A stretch of DNA of 10,854 bases from Legionellaceae bacterium. Lineage in GTDB: Bacteria; Pseudomonadota; Gammaproteobacteria; Legionellales; Legionellaceae. Made by a program: the position numbers and the translations under genes. The stretch's first letter is position 1. The number at the start of each line of letters is the position of its first letter. Below, piece after piece: positions 1 through 6,732 of this stretch. The DNA lies in NCBI GenBank assembly GCA_947473535.1, contig CANJFK010000006.1, positions 1 to 10,854 of the forward strand. The letters run 5' to 3'. The notes beneath the pieces were generated by a model. That model saw nothing but the letters and a program-made list of their open reading frames with translations. It searched no databases and was not told the DNA's origin.

Positions 1-706
1 CGATTGCGGCTTCTATTGCCTCAAGATTATTACCATCATCTACTGTCTGCGTATGCCAGCCATAGGCATCAAATCGTTTTTTGGTATCTTCAGTAAACGA
101 TACGTGAGTTGATGCGGAGAGCGTCATATGATTATCATCATAAAGATAAATTAATTTACCCAGTCGCAAATGACCCGCCAACGATGCGGCTTCCGATGCA
201 ACACCTTCCATTAAATCACCATCACTCACGAGTACGTAGGTATAATGATCGATAATATTAAACGATGGGCGATTATAACGTGCGGCAAGGTAAGCCTCAG
301 CAATGCCCATACCAACCCCATTCGCAAAACCTTGCCCAAGGGGGCCGGTGGTTGTTTCTACGCCTGGGGTGAGTTCGCTTTCTGGATGACCTGGTGTAAT
401 GCTTTCCCATTGTCGGAATTGTTTAATTTGCTCCAGGGGAATTTCGTATCCCGTGAGATGTAATAAACTATAAAGCAACATCGATCCATGGCCTGCCGAA
501 AGAACGAAACGATCGCGGTCATACCACGTTGGATTTTTAGGATTATGTTTAAGAAAGTGCGTCCACAACACGTAAGCCATGGGGGCGGCGCCAAGCGGCA
601 GGCCTGGGTGGCCGCTATCCGCTTTTTGAACGGCATCGATTGATAACATACGTATTGTATTCACGCAAAGTTCATCGATAGATGCAGCTTTTATTAAATC
701 ATTCAT
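1..706 (-). CDS. tkt: Transketolase, N-terminal 235 residues (3' part beyond window)
   Basis: Thiamine-diphosphate enzyme that moves two-carbon ketol units between sugar phosphates in the cytoplasmic non-oxidative pentose phosphate pathway. Read leftward from ATG at 706-704, the frame stays open to the window edge. Family landmarks appear in order: DSGHPG with His33, LSAGHGS with His73, TTTGPLGQG (119-127), the ThDP/metal motif SDGDLMEG (161-168), and the [11 protein letters not shown] segment (182-192) ending in the metal-binding Asn192. Full-length transketolases are about 660-670 residues, so roughly the first third is here. AAGGA at 720-716 lies 9 bases before the ATG and overlaps the end of gnd (stop 714-712), leaving a 5-base gap, so gnd and tkt are almost certainly co-transcribed and translationally coupled. 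Nothing suggests decay in the visible part. Confidence 0.95.
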   Translation of the reverse strand, partial: MNDLIKAASIDELCVNTIRMLSIDAVQKADSGHPGLPLGAAPMAYVLWTHFLKHNPKNPTWYDRDRFVLSAGHGSMLLYSLLHLTGYEIPLEQIKQFRQWESITPGHPESELTPGVETTTGPLGQGFANGVGMGIAEAYLAARYNRPSFNIIDHYTYVLVSDGDLMEGVASEAASLAGHLRLGKLIYLYDDNHMTLSASTHVSFTEDTKKRFDAYGWHTQTVDDGNNLEAIEAAI

Positions 707-711
707 GAGGC

Positions 712-2139
712 TCAATCCTTATTCCATTCAGTATGAAAAGTCCCTGTAGCATCAATACGCTCATAGGTATGTGAACCAAAATAATCTCGTTGCGCTTGAA
801 TAAGATTAGCTGGCTGCCAGGCACTGCGATAAGCATCAAGATAACCCAGCGTAACCATCAGGGTAGGTGCAGGCACGCCTGACAGGCTGGCTTGGCACAC
901 AACGTGCCGTAAATCCTCTTGATGCAACATGATTTTTTTTGACAAATCCGGATCGAGCAGTAAATTCTGCAACTTGGCATTTAAACGAAATGCAGCACGA
1001 ATATCTTCCAATAACGTTGCACGAATAATACAACCACCACGCCAAATCCGTGCCACGGCTTCCAGGTCAAGGTTATATCCATACTTCTCAGAGGCTGTCG
1101 TCAAAAGTGCCATGCCCTGCGCATAGACGATGGCCATGCCCGTAAACAGTGCACCTTGCAGTTGCTTTAAAAAAGTATGTTGATCAATGTTGATATGTTG
1201 TAACGGTCTTTGATATAAAGCATTCGCTTGCTCACGCTCAGTCACTAATACGGACAAATCACGCATGGAAACCGCTAAATCGATAGTCGGAACAGGTACC
1301 TGCAACTCCATTGCACTTTGCGACGTCCATAAACCTGTACCATTCTGTGCGGCTACACCTACAATTTCATCGATCAAGCATTTACCTGTTTTTTCATCGA
1401 GCTTGTCGAAAATATGACTGGAAATCTCAACCAAATAGCTATTCAATTCAACGTCGTTCCAAGAATGAAAGACATCACGTATTTGATTATTATTCAAACC
1501 GAGTCCTCTTTTCATTAGATCGTAAGTCTCGGCAATAAGTTGCATAATGCCGTATTCAATTCCGTTGTGAACCATTTTTACAAAATGACCAACCGAACCT
1601 TTTCCAAGATACGTTACACAGGGTAAGTCATTCACGTGTGCCGAGACCGCTTCCAGTATGGGTCGTACTCTCTCGTAAGCATCTTTAGGTCCGCCAGGCA
1701 TGATGCTGGGTCCACGGCGCGCGCCCTCTTCGCCGCCTGATATGCCAACGCCCAGAAATTGAAAACCATCTTTTTGCAGACGCTCTGCACGAATATCGGT
1801 GTCCGTAAAGTGGGAATTACCCGCGTCAATAATAAGATCACCGGGTTCAAGGAATGGTAGTAAATCACTAATAACAAAATCAACCGGTTTTCCAGCAGGG
1901 ACAAGCATCATAATTGCGCGTGGTTTTCGAAGTAACTTGATGAACGCTTCAACAGTGGTCGCACCATAAACGTTTTCTTCTTTGGATTCTTTACGTAAAC
2001 TATCAACTTTCTCAGTATCTTTATCATACCCCGCAACAACAAACCCGTTATCAGCCATGTTTAGCAATAAATTCCGTCCCATGACCCCCAAACCAACCAT
2101 ACCTATCTGACATTGGTTTATTCCATTTTTATTTGTCAT
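712..2139 (-). CDS. gnd: 6-phosphogluconate dehydrogenase (decarboxylating), variant substrate loop
   Basis: 475-residue cytoplasmic enzyme converting 6-phosphogluconate to ribulose 5-phosphate and CO2 with reduction of NADP; length fits the long form of the family. The N-terminal Rossmann motif [11 protein letters not shown] is at 13-23, LIIDAGNSH at 102-110, the substrate loop [13 protein letters not shown] at 133-145, catalytic Lys188 and Glu195 in [12 protein letters not shown], and the C-terminal [13 protein letters not shown], whose Arg and His reach the neighbouring subunit's active site. The usual QKGTGKWT segment reads QNGTGLWT (265-272): the lysine matching sheep-enzyme Lys260, a 6-phosphogluconate contact, is Asn266. 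Arg293, matching sheep Arg287, is kept. GGAG at 2148-2145 sits 5 bases before the ATG. It is first gene of a gnd-tkt unit and diverges from zwf. No convincing -35/-10 pair for this direction was found in 2140-2295. Confidence 0.95.
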   Translation of the reverse strand: MTNKNGINQCQIGMVGLGVMGRNLLLNMADNGFVVAGYDKDTEKVDSLRKESKEENVYGATTVEAFIKLLRKPRAIMMLVPAGKPVDFVISDLLPFLEPGDLIIDAGNSHFTDTDIRAERLQKDGFQFLGVGISGGEEGARRGPSIMPGGPKDAYERVRPILEAVSAHVNDLPCVTYLGKGSVGHFVKMVHNGIEYGIMQLIAETYDLMKRGLGLNNNQIRDVFHSWNDVELNSYLVEISSHIFDKLDEKTGKCLIDEIVGVAAQNGTGLWTSQSAMELQVPVPTIDLAVSMRDLSVLVTEREQANALYQRPLQHINIDQHTFLKQLQGALFTGMAIVYAQGMALLTTASEKYGYNLDLEAVARIWRGGCIIRATLLEDIRAAFRLNAKLQNLLLDPDLSKKIMLHQEDLRHVVCQASLSGVPAPTLMVTLGYLDAYRSAWQPANLIQAQRDYFGSHTYERIDATGTFHTEWNKD

Positions 2140-2204
2140 ATTAACTCCATTTTATTTTATTCCTTCCGATATAGTCGTATATACCAGTCGCTTTCTGAGC
2201 GTAT

Positions 2205-2227
2205 AAATTTATGTTAGCATAAAATTT
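2205..2227. promoter_or_regulatory. Candidate operator palindrome between gnd and zwf
   Basis: The interrupted palindrome TTTATG-TTAG-CATAAA spans 2208-2223. Its flanks extend the symmetry to AAATTTATG (2205-2213) against CATAAAATTT (2218-2227) with one extra A. It ends inside the -35 element proposed for zwf and lies in the shared upstream region of two divergent pathway operons, which is a sensible place for a regulator to act on both. It does not match the HexR site (TGTAAT...ATTACA type) that controls zwf in many gammaproteobacteria. In AT-rich DNA a 6-bp-arm palindrome can arise by chance, so the regulatory role is inference. Confidence 0.3.
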
Positions 2228-2253
2228 ACGTTCCTGTAGCCAAACAATATAAT
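2225..2253 (+). promoter_or_regulatory. Sigma-70-type promoter for the zwf operon
   Basis: TTTACG (2225-2230) matches 4 of 6 positions of the -35 consensus. After exactly 17 bases comes a perfect TATAAT (2248-2253). Transcription would start near 2260, giving a leader of about 35 bases before the zwf ATG. It is the best promoter in the 156-base divergent gap, and the palindrome at 2208-2223 abuts its -35 box. Confidence 0.65.
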
Positions 2254-2282
2254 TTTGTGCTTTAGGTGCGAGCCTAATTCAA

Positions 2283-2288
2283 AAGGAG
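2283..2288 (+). promoter_or_regulatory. Shine-Dalgarno of zwf, deciding the ATG start
   Basis: AAGGAG is followed by 7 bases and then ATG at 2296. The in-frame TTG at 2290 is only one base downstream of the Shine-Dalgarno and cannot be the functional start, so the protein should begin MEQHDS rather than two codons earlier. Confidence 0.85.
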
Positions 2289-2295
2289 ATTGAAG

Positions 2296-3831
2296 ATGGA
2301 ACAACACGACAGTTTGTCTGCCCAAAATGAGGTGTCGCAACGCAACACAAAACCAGCCAATCCTTGTGTATTAGTCATTTTTGGTATTGCCGGCGATTTA
2401 ACAAAGCGTTTACTTTTTCCAGCGCTTTGTAATTTGGGTAGCACGGGAATATTAGATGAAAATTTTTGTGTTATTGGCGTTGCTAAAGACGCCTACACTG
2501 AGGATACTTTTCGAGAATATTTCATCAAAAATATTGACACGTTTGTAAGCGATCCAGAGGCCAATAAATACGGCCATGCTCTGGCAAGCCGTATTCATTA
2601 TATTTCTGGTGATTTTTCAGATCCTACTGTATATGCCAGCTTAAAAAATATATTAGCAGAACTCGCGACCAAAAAAGCAAGTAAAAATTGCCTGTTTTAT
2701 TTTGCCGTCCCGCCCATGTTTATCGATCCCATTGCAACTCAGCTAAACAATGCATCGCTACTTTCAGAAGAAAACGGTCAGTTTTTTAGGCGCGTGGTTG
2801 TTGAAAAACCATTTGGTAATGATTTAGCTTCCGCAAAGAAATTAAATCATTTATTGCTTTCAATGTTGGATGAAAATCAAATATTTCGTATTGATCATTT
2901 TTTAGGAAAAGAAACGGTACAAAATTTACTTGTGTTTCGTTTTTCAAATGGTTTGTTTGAACCGATTTGGAACCGATTATACGTTGACCATGTCCAAATT
3001 ACTGTAGCAGAAACATTGGGTATTGAGCTAAGAGGTAATTATTACGAACACGCCGGCGCTTTGCGTGACATGATACCTAATCATCTCTTCCAAATGTTAA
3101 GCTTGATCACCATGGAACCGCCATCAACCTTCTCATCTGAGAATATTCGCGCGGAAAAAACAAAAGCCCTCCATGCCATTCAAATGCTAACACCACAGCT
3201 CGTATTAACTCAAGCGGTTCGCGGACAATATGGGCCAGGAAAAATGGGTTCTACTGATGTAGTAGGTTATCGCGCTGAACGAGACGTAGCCCCAGACTCT
3301 CCGGTTGAAACTTATGTTGCATTAAAAGTGTTTGTTGATAATTGGCGCTGGTTACATGTTCCGTTTTATCTACGCACAGGCAAGCACTTGGCCGTCCATC
3401 AATCAGAAATTATAATCCAATTTAAGTCAGGGCCAGCGGCGTTATTTGATGGGGCTGGACACAGAATCATGCACAATGTTCTACGTATAAACATTCAACC
3501 AGAAGAAGGAATATCACTGCGTTTTAATGCAAAAGTACCTGGCCAAACATTAGAGATAGGCCAAGTTAACATGACATTTAAATATAGTGATTATTTTGGT
3601 ATTAAACCTCAAACAGGTTATGAGACGATTTTATATGAATGCATGAACGGCGATCATTTGCTTTTCAATAATGCTGAAATGGTAGAAACATCTTGGGCCT
3701 TGGTACAACCCATTATCGATGTCTGGGGAGCGATACCCCCTCGTGATTTTCCTAATTATGCTGCGGGTTCCTACGGCCCAAAGGATGCTGACGAGTTATT
3801 GCACAAGGACGGTAAAAAATGGTTTCGATAA
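2296..3831 (+). CDS. zwf: Glucose-6-phosphate 1-dehydrogenase
   Basis: 511-residue cytoplasmic enzyme oxidising glucose 6-phosphate to 6-phosphogluconolactone with NADP (or NAD) reduction; it opens the oxidative pentose phosphate route. The nucleotide-binding loop reads FGIAGDLTKRLLFP (29-42), EKPFG is at 170-174, and the active-site signature is RIDHFLGKE (198-206) with His201 and Lys205. The second catalytic histidine is His263 in RDMIPNHLFQ. Two deviations stand out: phenylalanine replaces the tyrosine of DHYLGKE, and the lysine of the common GDLAxRKL motif is leucine. The second substitution also occurs, as I recall, in a KRLL/RMLLP-type branch of proteobacterial G6PDHs, so the enzyme is probably active. 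ATG at 2296 is chosen over an in-frame TTG at 2290 on ribosome-site spacing. The last 13 bases overlap pgl, indicating coupled translation. Confidence 0.95.
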   Translation: MEQHDSLSAQNEVSQRNTKPANPCVLVIFGIAGDLTKRLLFPALCNLGSTGILDENFCVIGVAKDAYTEDTFREYFIKNIDTFVSDPEANKYGHALASRIHYISGDFSDPTVYASLKNILAELATKKASKNCLFYFAVPPMFIDPIATQLNNASLLSEENGQFFRRVVVEKPFGNDLASAKKLNHLLLSMLDENQIFRIDHFLGKETVQNLLVFRFSNGLFEPIWNRLYVDHVQITVAETLGIELRGNYYEHAGALRDMIPNHLFQMLSLITMEPPSTFSSENIRAEKTKALHAIQMLTPQLVLTQAVRGQYGPGKMGSTDVVGYRAERDVAPDSPVETYVALKVFVDNWRWLHVPFYLRTGKHLAVHQSEIIIQFKSGPAALFDGAGHRIMHNVLRINIQPEEGISLRFNAKVPGQTLEIGQVNMTFKYSDYFGIKPQTGYETILYECMNGDHLLFNNAEMVETSWALVQPIIDVWGAIPPRDFPNYAAGSYGPKDADELLHKDGKKWFR

Positions 3832-4613
3832 AGCACAATCAGGTGATTACCGTTTTCCCAACGGCCGACGATCTATTTCAGTTTACTGCAATCGATTTTA
3901 GTCGTCGTGCACTAGCTGCCGTCAACGATAAAGGTGTGTTTTCTGTGGCACTTTCTGGTGGTAACACATCTAAATTTTTTTTTGAAGCATTAACCAGTAT
4001 CGATACGTGCCTAGCGAGCACACCGTGGGGTAAAATTCGGTTTTTTTTTAGCGATGAGCGCTACGTTCCATCCGATGATATTAATAGTAATTATCATACG
4101 GCACAACAATATTTGTTTTCAAAGGTACCCGTAAACCCAGAGAATATTTATCGAATGCCCACTGAATTTGACGACCCTAAAGAAGCGGCTCATCACTATG
4201 AAAAAACATTACGACATGCATTTAAAATAAAGGGTGATGCGTACCCTCTGTTTGATTTAATGTATCTTGGGCTAGGAGACAATGCTCATACAGCGTCCTT
4301 AATGCCGTTAAGTGATATAGTGAAACGCTACGCAAATCATCAATTCACTGACAAAAATAATCGACTTACCGAGTCACTTTACGTTCCTGACACAGATATG
4401 TACCGCCTAACACTCACACCAAATGCAATCAATAATAGCCAAACAATACTGTTTATGGTGACGGGCTCAACGAAGGCGCCAGCAATAAAGCACGTCTTGG
4501 AAGGAAAAACTGACCCACAGAACTACCCTGCACAGTTAATTCATTGCCTCAAGGGAGAAACGATTTGGTGTATCGATCAAGCTGCCGCTGGAAATTTGGA
4601 TCGCGCGCTTTAA
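3819..4613 (+). CDS. pgl: 6-phosphogluconolactonase
   Basis: 264-residue cytoplasmic lactonase of the SOL/DevB family that hydrolyses 6-phosphogluconolactone made by Zwf. The family blocks are in order: VALSGGNTS (43-51), WGKIRFFFSDERYVP (70-84) with the SNYH continuation, FDLMYLGLGDNAHTASLMP (145-163), and the C-terminal WCIDQAAAGNL. The usual GxDGHTAS core reads GDNAHTAS; the catalytic histidine (His157) is kept while the preceding Asp-Gly is Asn-Ala. The ATG lies inside the end of zwf with a 13-base overlap and only a weak purine-rich site, so its translation probably depends on zwf. A GTG at 3843 is a less likely alternative start. Two runs of nine T (3975-3983 and 4041-4049) encode FFF stretches. 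A 55-base gap without hairpin separates it from the kinase gene. Confidence 0.93.
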   Translation: MVSIKHNQVITVFPTADDLFQFTAIDFSRRALAAVNDKGVFSVALSGGNTSKFFFEALTSIDTCLASTPWGKIRFFFSDERYVPSDDINSNYHTAQQYLFSKVPVNPENIYRMPTEFDDPKEAAHHYEKTLRHAFKIKGDAYPLFDLMYLGLGDNAHTASLMPLSDIVKRYANHQFTDKNNRLTESLYVPDTDMYRLTLTPNAINNSQTILFMVTGSTKAPAIKHVLEGKTDPQNYPAQLIHCLKGETIWCIDQAAAGNLDRAL

Positions 4614-4668
4614 CCTGGAAAAGGCGGTTGAGTACGTAACGAGAAGGTCTTGGTTTAAGGAGTTATAT

Positions 4669-5391
4669 ATGCTAAATGACGAACCGACAAAACAACGTCC
4701 CATGAACACATTGTCGATTGATATTGGTGGCACCTCTATCAAAATGATGGTGCTTGACTCAAAAGGACAACCATTAACCGAGTATTTCCATGAGTTAACC
4801 CCACACCCTGCTACACTGGCTGCTACCTGCCTTCTCCTTGGTAAGATGATTCAACCGTTAATGAGCACATTTGATCGTGTCTCCGCTGGGTTTCCTGGGG
4901 TAGTCCAACATGGCATTATTATGACCGCAGCAAACATGCATGCTTCGTGGATAGGCTTTGCTTTTCAAGATGAATTGCAACGCATAACGAAACGTCCAGC
5001 ACTTGTTGCGAATGATGCTGATATACAAGGTCTAGGTGATGTGAGCGGCAACGGCGTTGAATTGGTTATTACCCTAGGCACTGGCGTGGGCTCAGCACTT
5101 TTTTTAAACGGACAATTAGTGCCCAATCTAGAGCTTGGTCATCACCCCTTTCAAGACAATCATACCTACGAAGAATTGCTAGGGATAAGCGGTCTGGAAA
5201 AAGATGGCGTCACAACATGGCGTTCAAATCTCAGTAAGGCCATTTTACTTTGGCAACAAACATTTAATTATGATCAATTGTATTTGGGTGGTGGCAACGC
5301 GCATCAAATTAATTTTAAATTACCAGAATCCGTCAAAATTTCCGATAATATTGAAGGCATTTTAGGAGGAATTAAATTATGGGAACGATAA
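4669..5391 (+). CDS. ROK-family glucokinase, polyphosphate glucokinase-like
   Basis: 240-residue sugar kinase that most likely phosphorylates glucose for the adjacent Zwf. The phosphate-1 loop is DIGGTSIK (18-25), followed by GFPG (74-77), NDAD (115-118) with the presumed catalytic aspartate, phosphate-2 LGTGVGS (136-142), ELGHHPF (155-161) and a C-terminal LGGGNA. ROK kinases that bind zinc carry CxCGxxGCxE after the catalytic region; it is absent, as in the polyphosphate/ATP glucokinase branch, which is also short (about 240-270 residues) and has the LVPNxELGHH segment seen here. Whether the phosphoryl donor is ATP or polyphosphate cannot be read from sequence. AAGGAG (4657-4662) lies 6 bases before the ATG; Met12 is an alternative start with no comparable site. 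It overlaps the HAD gene by 13 bases. Confidence 0.85.
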   Translation: MLNDEPTKQRPMNTLSIDIGGTSIKMMVLDSKGQPLTEYFHELTPHPATLAATCLLLGKMIQPLMSTFDRVSAGFPGVVQHGIIMTAANMHASWIGFAFQDELQRITKRPALVANDADIQGLGDVSGNGVELVITLGTGVGSALFLNGQLVPNLELGHHPFQDNHTYEELLGISGLEKDGVTTWRSNLSKAILLWQQTFNYDQLYLGGGNAHQINFKLPESVKISDNIEGILGGIKLWER

Positions 5392-5948
5392 AAAAAGCAA
5401 TTTTTCTTGATTCAGACGGTGTTTTAAATGTGGCCATCTTAAAAGATGGAAAACCAGTTGCACCCACAACACTTGCTGAATTCAACATTCCAACTGAAGT
5501 TAAACCATCATTAGACCGCTTAAAAGCAGCGGGTTATTTATTAATATGTGTGACGAATAAACCAGATATTGAACGAGGCTTAATGACACAAGCGGCAGTT
5601 GACGCTATTTGCAATAAAATGCGTGTCGACTTGCCACTTGACGATATTTTTATTTGTTACTCAGAAACAAGTGATTGCTACAAACCAAAAGCAGGGCTTT
5701 TACTGGATGCGACCAAAAAATATAATATTGATTTAACCAAAAGTTATATGATAGGCGATCGTTGGCGTGACGTGGAAGCCGGACAAAATGCGGGATGCAA
5801 AACGATCTGGATTGATCGACGATACCCTGAGGATAAAAAGCCGTCTCCACCTGCCGACCGCACAGTGTATTCACTGACTGAAGCAACGGAGTGGATATTA
5901 TCCTTTACTGTATCCGTTCGGTTAAATACACCTACAATACCGTTATGA
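5379..5948 (+). CDS. HAD-IIIA phosphatase, GmhB/HisB-N-like, 3' end replaced by IS66
   Basis: 189-residue cytoplasmic phosphatase of the haloacid dehalogenase superfamily. Motif I is FLDSDGVLN with Asp11 and Asp13, motif II VTNKP (58-62), motif III lysine Lys102 in YKPKAG, and motif IV MIGDRWRDVEAG (124-135). This matches heptose-bisphosphate/histidinol-phosphate phosphatases, but of the four zinc ligands of GmhB only two cysteines (Cys93, Cys100) appear kept; the other two positions look like serines in a shortened loop. AGGAGG (5364-5369) sits 9 bases before the ATG, inside the preceding kinase gene. The inverted repeat of the IS66 element begins at 5910, so codons 178-189 and the stop come from the insertion. 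The HAD core ends before that point, so the protein may still fold. The substrate is unknown; a sugar phosphate is likely from context. Confidence 0.8.
   Translation: MGTIKKAIFLDSDGVLNVAILKDGKPVAPTTLAEFNIPTEVKPSLDRLKAAGYLLICVTNKPDIERGLMTQAAVDAICNKMRVDLPLDDIFICYSETSDCYKPKAGLLLDATKKYNIDLTKSYMIGDRWRDVEAGQNAGCKTIWIDRRYPEDKKPSPPADRTVYSLTEATEWILSFTVSVRLNTPTIPL
5910..5929 (+). repeat. IS66 left terminal inverted repeat
   Basis: Starts GTATCCGTTCGG and pairs with 8272-8291; the outer 12 positions have a single mismatch and 16 of 20 match overall. The match stops at the outer G, because the next outward bases (T at 5909, G at 8292) are not complementary, which fixes the boundary. The HAD gene reads through it. 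Confidence 0.85.
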
Positions 5949-5990
5949 ATTAATCCAACATAGGCACTTCTTACTAATCTGGAGTGTTTT

Positions 5991-6347
5991 ATGTCGGAAC
6001 AAATTAACTATTGGGAATCTATTATTTCTGAATATAAAATAAGTGGTCTATCGCAACCTGCGTTTTGCAAGCAAAACGGTCTATCCTGCAATCAATTTCA
6101 ATATCGATGGTATCAACACAATCTTGCGCTAAAGACAAAAGTTAGAGCTGCCACATCAAACAATCAATCACCTCAAAATTCATTCGAGCCAGTCACTATC
6201 ACTCTCCCGTCGATTGCACCAATACAAACTACCAACGTCGTTGAGTTAGCCATCCATTTGCCCAATCAAATTCGTTGCAATGTAAAAATTGACTTATGCG
6301 CCAATGAATTTTCAACCCTATTGAAGCAGTTGGTGGCGCTATGTTAA
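5991..6347 (+). CDS. tnpA: IS66 accessory protein TnpA (helix-turn-helix)
   Basis: 118-residue first protein of the IS66 element, needed for transposition in studied members though not catalytic. The N-terminal part (about 1-45, including YWESIISEYKISGLSQPAFC and the NGLSCNQFQYRWY segment) has the look of the helix-turn-helix seen in IS66 TnpA proteins; the C-terminal half is variable, which is also normal. GGAG at 5981-5984 is 6 bases before the ATG. Its stop overlaps tnpB by 7 bases. Length is ordinary for the family, and nothing suggests damage. Confidence 0.85.
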   Translation: MSEQINYWESIISEYKISGLSQPAFCKQNGLSCNQFQYRWYQHNLALKTKVRAATSNNQSPQNSFEPVTITLPSIAPIQTTNVVELAIHLPNQIRCNVKIDLCANEFSTLLKQLVALC

Positions 6348-6691
6348 TTCCTGACAATATTAAAGTGCATTTATATTGCGGCATTACTGACATGCGCAAG
6401 TCTATTAATACATTGGCGATTATGGTTCAGGATGTTTTACAGATGGAGCCCACTAGCGGTCATTTGTTTTTATTCCGCAGTCGTGGTGGTAATAAATTAA
6501 AGGCTCTCTATTATGAAGATCACAGCTTTACCCTGTGGTATCGGCGCCTTGATAAAGGTAAATTCATTTTTCCACGTAATATCCAAGGTCATCTTGAGTT
6601 AACGAATGAGCATTTTCAGTGGTTGCTTGCGAGCAATAAATTCGTTCATTATCAAGGTGAAGAGCCGCCTATTTACCGTGATTTTTATTAA
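6341..6691 (+). CDS. tnpB: IS66 accessory protein TnpB (Orf2 family)
   Basis: 116-residue protein of the IS66 Orf2 family, a small conserved factor needed for IS66 transposition and unrelated to the RNA-guided TnpB nuclease of IS200/IS605. Diagnostic stretches are CGITDMRKSINTLA (14-27), SGHLFLFRSRGGNKLKALYYEDHSF and LWYRRLDKGKFIFP, which follow the family pattern TDMRKG...GHLFVFRGRR...KxLxW...RLExGRFxWP. Length is typical. It starts inside the end of tnpA, so the two are translationally coupled. Confidence 0.92.
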   Translation: MLIPDNIKVHLYCGITDMRKSINTLAIMVQDVLQMEPTSGHLFLFRSRGGNKLKALYYEDHSFTLWYRRLDKGKFIFPRNIQGHLELTNEHFQWLLASNKFVHYQGEEPPIYRDFY

Positions 6692-6717
6692 AAAATGCAG
6701 TGAAATCATGGTGGTTA

Positions 6718-6726
6718 TGGTATAAT
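6718..6726 (+). promoter_or_regulatory. Extended -10-like sequence before tnpC
   Basis: TGGTATAAT is a perfect extended -10 (TGn plus TATAAT) ending 6 bases before the ATG at 6733. Transcription would begin about at that ATG and give a nearly leaderless tnpC message. There is no good -35 at the right distance (6698-6703 reads CAGTGA). It may be chance. Confidence 0.25.
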
Positions 6727-6732
6727 TTTGTC

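Noticed and set aside
358..636. Separate small genes inside tkt and gnd in other frames
   Set aside because: They lie wholly within frames with strong family motifs, have no ribosome sites, and show no recognisable protein.
2290..2295. TTG start for zwf, two codons upstream of the ATG
   Set aside because: It begins one base after the Shine-Dalgarno AAGGAG; the ATG at 2296 has normal 7-base spacing.
2140..2295. HexR operator controlling zwf
   Set aside because: No TGTAAT...ATTACA-type palindrome is present; the only clear palindrome has a different sequence.
4614..4668. Terminator or promoter between pgl and the kinase gene
   Set aside because: No hairpin with a T-run and no spaced -35/-10 pair was found; the genes are taken as one operon.
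6341..6691. Link of IS66 tnpB to RNA-guided TnpB/Cas12 systems
   Set aside because: Only the name is shared; this is a 116-residue IS66 Orf2 protein with no RuvC domain, and no omega-RNA-like structure was seen.
6700..6732. GTG start for the IS66 transposase
   Set aside because: The added tryptophan-rich 11 residues do not look like an IS66 TnpC N-terminus and no ribosome site precedes the GTG, although it cannot be excluded.
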